Assembly: GCA_904419295.1 (NCBI GenBank)
Contig: CAJFRA010000030.1
Location: forward strand, 18,130-56,322
Origin: Candidatus Pseudobutyricicoccus lothianensis
GTDB lineage: Bacteria; Bacillota; Clostridia; Oscillospirales; Butyricicoccaceae
Direction: 5' to 3'
DNA: 38,193 bases
The position numbers and the translations under genes are program-made. Numbering within the stretch: position 1 is the first letter of the stretch; each line of letters begins with the position of its first letter. Below, piece by piece: positions 1 to 6,558 of this stretch. The notes beneath the pieces were generated by a model. The model searched no databases. It saw only the letters and a list, made by a program, of their open reading frames with translations, and was not told the DNA's origin.

Positions 1-1
1 C

Positions 2-172
2 CTTGCGGACCCCATCAGCACGGCTGTGCAGGCATATACCGCCCGATATGGCCTTCCGCCCTTGCGGACCCCAACAGCACGGCTGTGCGGGCATATACCG
101 CCCGAAATGGCTGTCCGCCCTTGCGGACCCGCCCCTGCGGACGCCAACAGCACGGTTGTGCGGGCATATACC
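2..172. repeat. 59-bp tandem repeat, about 2.7 copies, cut by window edge
   Basis: Copy 1 spans 2-60 and copy 2 spans 61-119, differing at only a few positions. A third, rearranged copy begins at 120, restarts at about 131 and runs to about 172. Each unit contains a short self-complementary core, CGGGC-atatacc-GCCCG or a close variant, that could fold as a hairpin. An open frame runs through the array but its translation is the same low-complexity string repeated, so I do not treat it as coding. The array may continue to the left of the window. Confidence 0.85.
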
Positions 173-187
173 CCTAGAAAGGAGGAG

Positions 188-212
188 CCCACTTGGCTGT
201 GGGCCAAGTGGG
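188..212 (+). promoter_or_regulatory. Perfect 10-bp hairpin between the AGGAGG site and the start codon
   Basis: The arms CCCACTTGGC (188-197) and GCCAAGTGGG (203-212) are perfectly complementary around a 5-base loop. The best ribosome-binding site, AAAGGAGGAG, lies just upstream at about 178-187, while the only usable in-frame ATG is at 225, some 38 bases away. Folding the hairpin would bring the site to within about 15 bases of the start codon. This geometry is seen in the sequence; a translational role is inference. Confidence 0.5.
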
Positions 213-224
213 CGATCGATTGCT

Positions 225-758
225 ATGAAATACTATGAGAAGGTCGGGGGAGACCTCTTGTTTTTGTCGCCGGTATGCCAGGAGGACGCCCCCATTTATA
301 CCCGTTGGATGAACGATCCGCAAGTGACAGACGGGCTGGGCAATACAAGCTTCGTGTTCTCCCTGGAAAAGGAACAGAAGTTTTTGCAGGAAAATATGGA
401 TGGCTATACCTTTGCCATCGTGCGGCGGCAGGATGGCAAATTGCTGGGGAATTGCAGCATTCAGGAAGTGGACTTCATGCACCAAAGGGCAGAAGTGGGC
501 ATCTTCATCGGGGATGAGGAAGACCGGGGCAAGGGATATGGCACGGCGGCGCTGGGCCTTTTGATCGGATATGCTTTTGACACGCTGCATCTCCACAGCT
601 TGATGCTGCGGGTGTTCGACTACAACGAGCGGGCCATCCGGTGCTATGAAAAGCTGGGGTTCCGGCGGATCGGCTGCCGCCGGGAAGCCCATTGGCACGC
701 CGGGCAATGGCACGGCATTGTGATGATGGACCTGGTGCAGGGCCAAAAGGGCCAGTGA
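225..758 (+). CDS. GNAT-family N-acetyltransferase (RimJ/RimL-like)
   Basis: A 177-residue protein that spans a complete GNAT fold. Acetyl-CoA-binding motif A is visible as EDRGKGYGTAAL (about residues 100-112), preceded by the beta-4 strand region AEVGIFIG and followed by LMLRVFDYNERAIRCYEKLGF, the usual motif B of RimJ/RimL-type enzymes. By family it would move an acetyl group from acetyl-CoA to an amine of a protein, amino acid, polyamine or antibiotic in the cytoplasm; the substrate cannot be read from sequence. The frame is open upstream to base 3, but that part reads through the tandem repeat and is not protein-like, so ATG 225 is chosen. No in-frame GTG or TTG lies closer to the AGGAGG at 180-186; see the hairpin entry. 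It converges with murC, with a terminator between them. Confidence 0.85.
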   Translation: MKYYEKVGGDLLFLSPVCQEDAPIYTRWMNDPQVTDGLGNTSFVFSLEKEQKFLQENMDGYTFAIVRRQDGKLLGNCSIQEVDFMHQRAEVGIFIGDEEDRGKGYGTAALGLLIGYAFDTLHLHSLMLRVFDYNERAIRCYEKLGFRRIGCRREAHWHAGQWHGIVMMDLVQGQKGQ

Positions 759-797
759 TCCCATGGGAGGCCGATCAGCTGGGGAGCAAACCCAAAA

Positions 798-823
798 AGC
801 CCGCCGAGTAAAACCGGCGGGCT
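798..823 (-). terminator. Rho-independent terminator of murC
   Basis: The arms AGCCCGCCG (798-806) and CGGCGGGCT (815-823) form a 9-bp G+C-rich stem. Read on the minus strand the stem is followed by five T residues (the A run at 794-798). It sits 16 bases after the murC stop codon. Confidence 0.85.
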
Positions 824-838
824 GAGGATGTAGCGGGC

Positions 839-2212
839 CTATTCTTGCAGCAAGTCGTATAGTTTGGTGATGTCTCCCGCGCCCATGGTGAAGATCAGGT
901 CGCCGGGGCGGGCCTGTTCTTTCAAAAAGCGGATGGCGTCATCAAAGGTGGGGGCAAACACCGCGCCTGGGATCTTATCCACCAGCATTTTGCTGGAGAT
1001 GTGGTTGACATTGCTTTCCCGGGCCGCGTAAATTTCGGTGAGCACCGCAATATCCGCATGGGAAAGGGCGATGGCGAAATCATCCAGCAGCGAGATGGTG
1101 CGGGTGTATGTGTGGGGCTGGAACACGCAGATCACCCGGTTGTAGCCCATGCTTTTGGCTGTTTTCAGCGAAGCCTCGATCTCATCGGGGTGATGGGCGT
1201 AATCGTCGTAGACCACGGCCCCTTGGAACGTGCCTTTGCGCTCAAAACGCCGCCCTACGCCGGTGTAACCGCCCACGCCGGCAGCAAAGACTTTGCCGGG
1301 TACACCCAGCTCATAGCAGGCCGCAGCCGCTGCCAGGGCGTTCTTCATGTTGTGCTCGCCGGGCACTTGCAGGGTGGCCCGGCAATAAAATGTACCGTAG
1401 CAATAAATATCAAAGGAGTAATAGCCCTGGTTGCACTCCACCTGGCCCGGGTGAACATCGCAGGATTCGCCCAAGCCAAAGTAGATGGTCCGGCGGCCAG
1501 AGCCTTCCAGGGCGCGGGCCACGTTCTCATCTTCGCCATTGGCCACCACCAGGCCCTCATCGGGGGGCACCAGCAAGGCGAACTGGCGGAAGCTGTGGAT
1601 GATGTCTTCCATATCGGTGAAGAAATCCAAGTGATCCCGCTGGATGTTCAGCAGCACGGCGATGGTGGGCAAAAAGCTCAGAAAAGAATTTTTGTATTCA
1701 CAGGCTTCGGCGATGAACAGGTCCCGGCCGCCGATGCGCAGGCTGCCGCCGATCATAGGCAGCTCGCCGCCCACCATGACCGTCGGGTCCATATGGGCGC
1801 ACAGCAGCACTTCGGTCAGCATGGAGGTGGTGGAGGTCTTGCCGTGGGTGCCGGCCACACACACCGCGTGCCGGTAGCCCTGCATCAGCAGCCCCCAGGC
1901 TTGGGCCCGCTCCAAGACGGGCAAGCCCCGGCGGCGCGCTTCTGCGATCTCCGGGTTGTTGTCTTTGACAGCGGCCGTGCGGATGACGATGGAAGCATCC
2001 CCCAACTGGCTGGCGTCGTGGCCGATGAAAACGGTGATGCCTTGCTGGCGCAGCTTTGCCACAGCGGGGGAATGGTCCCGGTCGCTGCCCTGGACCTTGG
2101 CGCCCATATTTTGCAGCAGGCCCGCCAAAGCGCGCATCGAAACGCCGCCGATGCCGCACAGGTGGAACGTACGGCCCTGGTCGATGGCCTCTTTGATTTG
2201 CTGATAAGTCAT
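839..2212 (-). CDS. murC: UDP-N-acetylmuramate--L-alanine ligase
   Basis: A 457-residue cytoplasmic Mur ligase, the normal MurC length. It catalyses ATP-dependent addition of L-alanine to UDP-MurNAc, the first peptide step of peptidoglycan precursor synthesis. The Rossmann-like substrate domain opens with HLCGIGG (17-23). The ATP P-loop is GTHGKTSTT (121-129), the central domain has GEHNMKNALAA (285-295), and the C-terminal domain shows YDDYAHHP (335-342) and FQPHTYTRT (364-372), which together are diagnostic for MurC rather than MurD/E/F. The ATG at 2212 has only a weak upstream GGATGA. The gene is monocistronic, with its own promoter at 2298-2326 and a terminator at 798-823. No other mur or fts division genes are nearby. 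Confidence 0.97.
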   Translation of the reverse strand: MTYQQIKEAIDQGRTFHLCGIGGVSMRALAGLLQNMGAKVQGSDRDHSPAVAKLRQQGITVFIGHDASQLGDASIVIRTAAVKDNNPEIAEARRRGLPVLERAQAWGLLMQGYRHAVCVAGTHGKTSTTSMLTEVLLCAHMDPTVMVGGELPMIGGSLRIGGRDLFIAEACEYKNSFLSFLPTIAVLLNIQRDHLDFFTDMEDIIHSFRQFALLVPPDEGLVVANGEDENVARALEGSGRRTIYFGLGESCDVHPGQVECNQGYYSFDIYCYGTFYCRATLQVPGEHNMKNALAAAAACYELGVPGKVFAAGVGGYTGVGRRFERKGTFQGAVVYDDYAHHPDEIEASLKTAKSMGYNRVICVFQPHTYTRTISLLDDFAIALSHADIAVLTEIYAARESNVNHISSKMLVDKIPGAVFAPTFDDAIRFLKEQARPGDLIFTMGAGDITKLYDLLQE

Positions 2213-2297
2213 GTATGATCATCCAATCTGCCCGCAGGCGGCGGGCCGGTAAATTTCAATATGTATCCGCCGTTTGCCCTGCAAACGGGTTTAATCT

Positions 2298-2326
2298 ATT
2301 ATATAGCATTTTTTCCGAAATATAAA
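2298..2326 (-). promoter_or_regulatory. Sigma-A-type promoter of murC
   Basis: On the minus strand there is a consensus -10 TATAAT (2298-2303), a 17-base spacer and a -35 TTTATA (2321-2326), within an A+T-rich patch. It lies about 86 bases upstream of the murC ATG. Confidence 0.6.
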
Positions 2327-2464
2327 CACAAATTTTGCGGACAAAGCCATGGGGCCAACAAAGAGAGGGCTTTTCTGTGAAAAATAGACAAGCGCCCCGG
2401 GCAAAAGGGCCGGGAGGCGGGCGCCGGGAAAAGCGGCATTTTGAGTAAAAATGCGGGTAGAGCC

Positions 2465-2494
2465 TATACAAGAGGAAGGCCTATGGGCTATAAT
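2465..2494 (+). promoter_or_regulatory. Probable promoter of the glycosyltransferase operon
   Basis: A perfect -10 TATAAT lies at 2489-2494 with a possible -35 TATACA at 2465-2470 (18-base spacer). The start codon at 2599 is about 100 bases downstream. The -35 match is weak. Confidence 0.45.
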
Positions 2495-2598
2495 GGGTAT
2501 AGCCTCAGACGATGGATCTGGGGCAAGGAGAAGAAAGAAACATGCGCCCCATGGCGGGGCAAACAGCGCTGCGGCGCTGGCGACGGTGAGGGGAAACT

Positions 2599-3735
2599 AT
2601 GAAAACACTGATCATGACAGTCTCCACAGGGTGGGGGCACACATCCACGGCCATGGCCATTGAAACACGGCTGAAAGAACGGGGGATGGCGGCCCACACC
2701 ATTGATGTGTACAAATACATCAACAGCTTCGTATCGGAAACATTGGATAAAAGCACGGCCCTTTACACAAAAGTGGCCCCGGATATCTACCGGATGATCT
2801 ACGATTATCTGGAAGGCGGGGTGGAAGTGGACCAGAAAAACGTCTTTTTGCTGGTAAACAAGCTGTGCGCCTACAAAGTGGCCCATCTGGTGGAAGAATA
2901 CGACCCGGATATCCTGGTCTGCACCCACTTCTTTTCCGCCCAGCTGGCCAATGAGCTGAAACGCCGGGGCAAGACCCGGGCCCGCATCGTGGGCATCATC
3001 ACCGATTACACCATCCACCCCTATTGGGAGACCCTGACTTGCGTGGATTCTGTGATCACTGCCAGTGAACTCCTTACCTACCGTGCGGTGAAGCGGGGCA
3101 TCCCCGCCCGGCGCATCCAGCCGCTGGGCATCCCGGTGCACCCCAAATTCCAGCAGCGGATGGAAAAGGCCGAAGCCAAACAGCTGCTGGGCCTGCGGCC
3201 AGATGTGCCCGGGGTGCTGATGATGGGCGGCGGCCTGGGATACGGGCTTTCGGAAGGGGAGGTCAAGCGGCTTTTGGCGCTGCGCGCCCCCTTTGAACTG
3301 ATGGTGGTCTGCGGCCGGAACCGGAAGCAGCGCAGCCATATGGAGCGGCTGAAGCGGGAATGGGGCGCCAAAAACCTGCACGTCTACGGTTTTGTGGACA
3401 ATGTGCAGCAAATGATGGACGGAGCGGACATGTTGGTCTCCAAACCGGGGGGCCTGACGGTGAGCGAAGCCCTGGCCAAGCAGTTGCCCATGGTGGTGGT
3501 CAACCCCATTGCAGGGCACGAAGAGCGGAATTTGGAATTTTTGCTCAACTGCGGCGCCGCCGTCAGCGTGACGAAGACATTCCCGCTGGACGAAGCGGTA
3601 CACTTTTTGCTGGAGACGCCCGGACGGTTGCAGCACATGCGCCGGGCCATGGAAAAAGTGGCGAAACCCAATGCGCTGGAAGACATCTGTCAATATTTGA
3701 TCGATTTGCCTCAACAGGGCCAAGTACAGCTGTGA
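2599..3735 (+). CDS. UgtP/MGDG-synthase-type processive diacylglycerol glycosyltransferase (GT28)
   Basis: A 378-residue membrane-associated glycosyltransferase. The N-terminal MGDG-synthase domain starts with the characteristic STGWGHTSTA (9-18, lipid/sugar-binding loop). The C-terminal GT28 domain contains the nucleotide-sugar glycine loop MMGGGLGYG (208-216), CGRNRKQR, YGFVDNVQQMMDGADMLVSKPGG (about 263-285) and NPIAGHEERN (302-311). By family it transfers a hexose from a UDP-sugar to diacylglycerol. In Firmicutes such glycolipids are membrane components and the anchor for lipoteichoic acid. That fits the two LtaS-like genes at 9637 and 13304. The ATG at 2599 has GTGAGGGG just upstream. 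It is followed after 22 bases by the DUF2500 gene in the same direction. Sugar identity and degree of processivity cannot be read from sequence. Confidence 0.85.
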   Translation: MKTLIMTVSTGWGHTSTAMAIETRLKERGMAAHTIDVYKYINSFVSETLDKSTALYTKVAPDIYRMIYDYLEGGVEVDQKNVFLLVNKLCAYKVAHLVEEYDPDILVCTHFFSAQLANELKRRGKTRARIVGIITDYTIHPYWETLTCVDSVITASELLTYRAVKRGIPARRIQPLGIPVHPKFQQRMEKAEAKQLLGLRPDVPGVLMMGGGLGYGLSEGEVKRLLALRAPFELMVVCGRNRKQRSHMERLKREWGAKNLHVYGFVDNVQQMMDGADMLVSKPGGLTVSEALAKQLPMVVVNPIAGHEERNLEFLLNCGAAVSVTKTFPLDEAVHFLLETPGRLQHMRRAMEKVAKPNALEDICQYLIDLPQQGQVQL

Positions 3736-3757
3736 CCACTTTGAAAGGCGGGAAGAC

Positions 3758-4117
3758 ATGGGCTTTGACATGATGTTTGGTTTTATGGGCTTTTTTGTGC
3801 CAGTGGTGATGGTGCTCATTTTTGGGCTGATACTGTTCCAGATCGGCCGGGGCGTCAAACAATGGAATAAAAACAACAACAGCCCGGTGCTTTCGGTGGA
3901 TGCCCAAGTGGTGGCAAAGCGCACCCAAGTCTCCCACCACCACCAGAACAACCAGGTGGCCGGCACCTTTACCACCTATTACGCTACGTTCCAGGTGGAG
4001 AGTGGCGACCGGATGGAATTTGCCATCCGGGGGACGGAATATGGGCTGCTGGCCGAAGGGGACCGGGGCAAGCTGACCTTTCAAGGCACCCGCTATCTGG
4101 GCTTCCAGCGGCAATGA
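3758..4117 (+). CDS. DUF2500-type small membrane protein
   Basis: A 119-residue protein with one N-terminal membrane helix (about residues 8-30, rich in Phe/Val/Leu). A soluble domain follows that matches the DUF2500 pattern: a basic stretch after the helix, a VDAQVVAKRTQVSHHH strand, TTYYATFQVESGDRMEFAI and a terminal GKLTFQGTRYLGFQR. The soluble part probably faces the outside. The family has no established function. It follows the glycosyltransferase by 22 bases, with AAAGGCGGG as ribosome-binding site, so co-transcription with envelope-lipid synthesis is likely. The histidine run (HHH, about residue 54) is common in the family and might bind metal, but that is speculation. Confidence 0.75.
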   Translation: MGFDMMFGFMGFFVPVVMVLIFGLILFQIGRGVKQWNKNNNSPVLSVDAQVVAKRTQVSHHHQNNQVAGTFTTYYATFQVESGDRMEFAIRGTEYGLLAEGDRGKLTFQGTRYLGFQRQ

Positions 4118-4141
4118 CCCGCTGGCCCGGGCAAGGAAAGG

Positions 4142-4606
4142 ATGGAAAGAAGCGATATGGAGTCGATTTGTGGGCTGGATTGCTGCAGCCAATGCAGCCG
4201 GAAAGAAGAGTGCTTAGGATGTATCCCCACGGGAGGCCATCCGCTGGGCGGCACCTGTGTGGCCGCCCAGTGGATCCAGACAGGGGGCAAGGCCGGGTTC
4301 CAGCAGAAAAAAGAAGCGCTGATCCGGCAGATCAACGAGCTGGGGTTCCGGGGCCTACATGTGGAGGACCTCCACTTTTTGAATGGGTCTTACGTCAACC
4401 TAGAATACCCCCTGGCCAATGGACAGCGGGTCAAGCTGCTGGAAGATGACAAAGTCTATCTGGGCAACCAGATCGAAGTGCCGGGAAGCCAGCGCTGCTA
4501 TGGCGTTGTGGCAGATGACGAATATCTGTTGGTGTGCGACTATTTGTGCAATGGGGCGGAACCACGGATCCTTTGCTACCAGAGGCGGAAAAGCGGGGAA
4601 GCATAA
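4142..4606 (+). CDS. Cys-rich DUF3795-like protein
   Basis: A 154-residue soluble protein. The N-terminus carries a dense cysteine cluster, CGLDCCSQCSRKEECLGC, plus one further Cys at about residue 38. This CGLxC...C..C layout resembles DUF3795-type proteins, thought to bind zinc or an iron-sulfur cluster. The rest is an alpha/beta domain of unknown role with two more Cys near the C-terminus. Start choice is uncertain: ATG 4142 has AAGGA only 4 bases away, while ATG 4157 (residue 6) has GGAAAG at 7 bases. The gene is the last of the rightward group starting at 2599, and its stop codon lies inside the first copy of the terminator-like repeat. Function is not known. Confidence 0.65.
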   Translation: MERSDMESICGLDCCSQCSRKEECLGCIPTGGHPLGGTCVAAQWIQTGGKAGFQQKKEALIRQINELGFRGLHVEDLHFLNGSYVNLEYPLANGQRVKLLEDDKVYLGNQIEVPGSQRCYGVVADDEYLLVCDYLCNGAEPRILCYQRRKSGEA

Positions 4607-4657
4607 AAGAAAACAGGAGCGATCCAACGTGGGCAGCGGGATCGTTCCTGTTTTTGA
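4587..4657 (+). repeat. Terminator-like repeat, copy A
   Basis: A hairpin of AACAGGAGCGATCC with GGATCGTTCCTGTT (stem about 4612-4652) encloses a 13-base loop and is followed by TTTTT, so it can terminate the DUF3795-like transcript. The whole 70-bp block, including the loop GTGGGCAGC and the GCGGGGAA lead-in that overlaps the end of the coding sequence, reappears at 5559-5628. Conservation of loop and flanks is more than a terminator needs. Confidence 0.85.
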
Positions 4658-4659
4658 TT

Positions 4660-4963
4660 TGCAATACAGCAGGACATAACAATAGCCTTTGACCGGTGAG
4701 AAGTGCATAAGGATGACTTTTTCAGAGTCCTGGATAAACCACTGAGGAAACCGGCAGTCAGGACAACGGCTTGGAGCAGGTGTCGATGGCGTTTTTCTGC
4801 AAGCGGCACAAGCTGAACTATGGGAAACTGTCAGAGGAAGATCGAGGACGGAAAATCGAGATTTGGAGTGCAGAACTATGAAATTATTTGATTGGGGTGG
4901 GAGAGAATAAAGACATACTTCTTTGATGAATCAAACTATAAAATTTAAGGAGCACAAAGAAGT
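4660..4963 (+). other. Intergenic stretch with an unrecognised ORF remnant
   Basis: About 300 bases without a convincing gene. A short open frame at 4738-4881 (possible ATG at 4786) encodes a protein-like string containing FFCKRHKLNYGKLSEEDR before a stop at 4879. The adjacent frame just upstream (about 4710-4800) is also protein-like, starting DDFFRVLDKPLRKP. This looks like the end of a frameshifted or truncated gene, possibly from a mobile element, but I do not recognise the family. Base composition turns A+T-rich from about 4860. Confidence 0.35.
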
Positions 4964-4966
4964 ATG
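4914..4966 (+). promoter_or_regulatory. 12-bp inverted repeat ending on the ATG of the A+T-rich acetyltransferase
   Basis: CATACTTCTTTG (4914-4925) and CAAAGAAGTATG (4955-4966) are perfect reverse complements. The second arm contains the start codon (4964-4966), and the 29-base loop contains the AAGGAG ribosome-binding site (4947-4952). Pairing would bury the start codon and hold the ribosome-binding site in the loop. A translational-control role is inference. Confidence 0.55.
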
Positions 4967-5497
4967 AATACAATAGAATTAAGACCAATCAGTACCCTTG
5001 AAGAGAAAAACACATTTGTAAGGGAGATACAAGAGGCTTTCCAAATGTCATATGTATTAGAATTTGGAGAATTTGAAAAAGAAGTTCTTCCCACGGAAGA
5101 TATAGAAGAATCTTTTAACGCAAAAGGCGCTGAAGCATATATTGCAGAAATTGGCGGAGAAAGAATCGGCGGAACGGTCATTGTTATAGATAATAAGACC
5201 GGATACAACTCACTTCATCTTTTGTATGTGAAAGCAAGCGCACAAAATGCTGGAAACGGATTTAAGATATGGAAAGCGATTGAAGAACTTCATCCTGAAA
5301 CGAGAACTTGGGAGACGCATACCCCATATTACGATAAGCGAAATATTCATTTTTATATCAATCGCTGTGGCTTCAAGATTGTAGAATTTTTTAATCCTAA
5401 GCACAAAGATCCACACCAAATAAGCGAAACCACAGGCAACATACCAAAAGAGAACAATTATTTCTTTAGATTTGAAAAAGAAATAAAATCCAGATAG
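4964..5497 (+). CDS. A+T-rich GNAT-family acetyltransferase, probably acquired
   Basis: A 177-residue protein with a GNAT-like layout: an N-terminal ELRPISTLEEKN strand, AYIAEIGGERIGGTVIVI as beta-2/beta-3, LHLLYVKASAQNAGNGFKIWKAIEE as a divergent motif A, and a C-terminal YDKRNIHFYINRCGFKIVEFF matching the 'N..A...Y.k.GF' segment. Motif A lacks the usual Gly-rich Q/RxxGxG/A, having QNAGNGFK instead, so acetyl-CoA binding should be tested. AAGGAG at 4947 supports ATG 4964. Codon use (AAA, GAA, ATA, TTT, AGA) is very unlike its G+C-rich neighbours, and the gene lies between two copies of the same ~70-bp repeat, both signs of horizontal arrival. The substrate is unknown. Confidence 0.7.
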   Translation: MNTIELRPISTLEEKNTFVREIQEAFQMSYVLEFGEFEKEVLPTEDIEESFNAKGAEAYIAEIGGERIGGTVIVIDNKTGYNSLHLLYVKASAQNAGNGFKIWKAIEELHPETRTWETHTPYYDKRNIHFYINRCGFKIVEFFNPKHKDPHQISETTGNIPKENNYFFRFEKEIKSR

Positions 5498-5558
5498 TAG
5501 TTTATCGGGGGATAGCAAAGCCAGCCGAATCAGTCTTTGCTGATGGTTCATCAAGACA

Positions 5559-5628
5559 GGAAAGCGGGGAAACAGAAAAGAAAACAGGGGCGATCCAACG
5601 CGGGCAGCGGGATCGCTCCTGTTTTTGT
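5559..5628 (-). repeat. Terminator-like repeat, copy B
   Basis: A direct repeat of the block at 4587-4657, with only a few substitutions. The stem is AACAGGGGCGATCC (5583-5596) with GGATCGCTCCTGTT (5609-5622). Read on the minus strand it follows the XRE gene stop (5639) by about 16 bases and ends in TTTTCTTTTC, so here it can serve as that gene's terminator. In both copies the preserved loop is ACG(C/T)GGGCAGC. Confidence 0.85.
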
Positions 5629-5638
5629 TTGGCCTGGC

Positions 5639-6037
5639 TTAGGGCTGGCGGCGCAGCAATGCCATGCCGCCGCAGGCCAGGCCGATGCCCAGCAGGCAAA
5701 AGCCGGAACGGGTATCCAGCTGCCCCAGGACAGACAGCACGGCCACCGCCACGCCCATGGCCAAGCAGATGGCTTTGCAGGCCAAAGGGAACAGAGAAGG
5801 GCCTTCTTTTGGCAGCTGCCCTTGCCCGGGCGCCGCCCCCTGCATCAATTCATCCACCGTTATGCCAAACAGCTGGGCCAGCCGAGGCAGCGTTTGGATA
5901 TCGGGACAGGCCAGATCCCGCTCCCACTTGGAGACCGCTTTGTCGGTCACCCCCATCTGCTGCGCCAATTCCAGCTGTGTCATCCCTTTTTCTTTGCGCA
6001 GGGCGGCGATGCGGCCGCCCAAAGTCTGCTGTGTCAT
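5639..6037 (-). CDS. XRE-family regulator with C-terminal membrane segments
   Basis: A 132-residue protein. Residues 7-66 form a classic Cro/CI helix-turn-helix: IAALRKEKGMTQLELAQQMGVTDKAVSKWER followed by DIQTLPRLAQLFGITVDEL. After a linker, two hydrophobic helices (about 86-104 and 111-127) predict membrane attachment. DNA-binding domains of this kind tethered to the membrane are common in Clostridia and are thought to link envelope state to transcription. It is divergent from the PadR operon, and the shared intergenic region (6038-6225) carries a strong promoter and a palindrome. It may regulate the PadR/DUF1700/DUF4097 operon, but that is inference. Confidence 0.85.
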   Translation of the reverse strand: MTQQTLGGRIAALRKEKGMTQLELAQQMGVTDKAVSKWERDLACPDIQTLPRLAQLFGITVDELMQGAAPGQGQLPKEGPSLFPLACKAICLAMGVAVAVLSVLGQLDTRSGFCLLGIGLACGGMALLRRQP

Positions 6038-6164
6038 CTCACGGCTCCCCTTTGCTCCAGAATGGCTTTATTGTAGCACGCCGGGCCGTGCGCAGGCAAT
6101 CCACCGGCAGTTTACCGGCGTAGACGGTTGGTTTACCGCTTGGCATCCGGTCTTTATAAAATCA

Positions 6165-6194
6165 TTGACAAAATTATATTATATGAAATATAAT
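6165..6194 (+). promoter_or_regulatory. Strong promoter with overlapping palindromic operator for the PadR operon
   Basis: A consensus -35 TTGACA (6165-6170), 18-base spacer and consensus -10 TATAAT (6189-6194). A perfect inverted repeat, ATTATATT (6173-6180) and AATATAAT (6187-6194), occupies the spacer and covers the -10. Occupancy by a dimeric repressor such as PadR would block transcription, which would give the autoregulation usual for PadR proteins. The promoter is clear; the identity of the binding protein is inference. Confidence 0.8.
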
Positions 6195-6225
6195 ATTAGA
6201 TAAAGAATGAAAGGAAGGTGACGCC

Positions 6226-6558
6226 ATGACGTTTCAGTTGGGGTCCGCCCTGCTGGATGCCTGTGTGCTGGCGGTGCTGTCCCGGGGGGACACATACGGG
6301 TATGTGCTCACCCAGCAGGTGCGCGCGGTGATCGAGGTCTCGGAATCGGCTCTGTACCCTGTGCTGCGGCGCCTGCAAAAAGACGGCTGCCTATCCACCT
6401 ACGACCAGCCGTACCAAGGGCGGAACCGGCGGTACTACCGCATAACGGAGCGGGGGAAGGACTGTTTGCGGTCATACCGGGCCCAGTGGCAGACGTACAA
6501 GGAACGGGTGGACTGGATCTTATCACCAGAGGAGGGACGGGAAAATGACGAAGGATGA
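6226..6558 (+). CDS. PadR-family transcriptional regulator
   Basis: A 110-residue winged-helix regulator. The family pattern is complete: LLDACVLAVLSRGDTYGYVLTQQV, then ESALYPVLRRLQKDGCLS as recognition helix and wing, and QGRNRRYYRITERGKDCL. AAAGGAAGGTGA lies before ATG 6226. It is first in an operon and overlaps the DUF1700 gene by 14 bases, an arrangement seen widely in Firmicutes where PadR represses a DUF1700/DUF4097 envelope module. A palindrome over its own promoter suggests autoregulation. Confidence 0.93.
   Translation: MTFQLGSALLDACVLAVLSRGDTYGYVLTQQVRAVIEVSESALYPVLRRLQKDGCLSTYDQPYQGRNRRYYRITERGKDCLRSYRAQWQTYKERVDWILSPEEGRENDEG

Noticed and set aside
2-172. Possible CRISPR array in the tandem repeats
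   Set aside because: The copies are contiguous with no unique spacers, and no cas genes are present.
1001-2218. Long plus-strand open frame opposite murC
   Set aside because: It is the complementary shadow of a strongly conserved murC; composition and lack of motifs argue against coding.
2488-3975. 495-codon minus-strand frame across the glycosyltransferase
   Set aside because: Shadow of the GT28 gene; His/Gln-rich translation without motifs.
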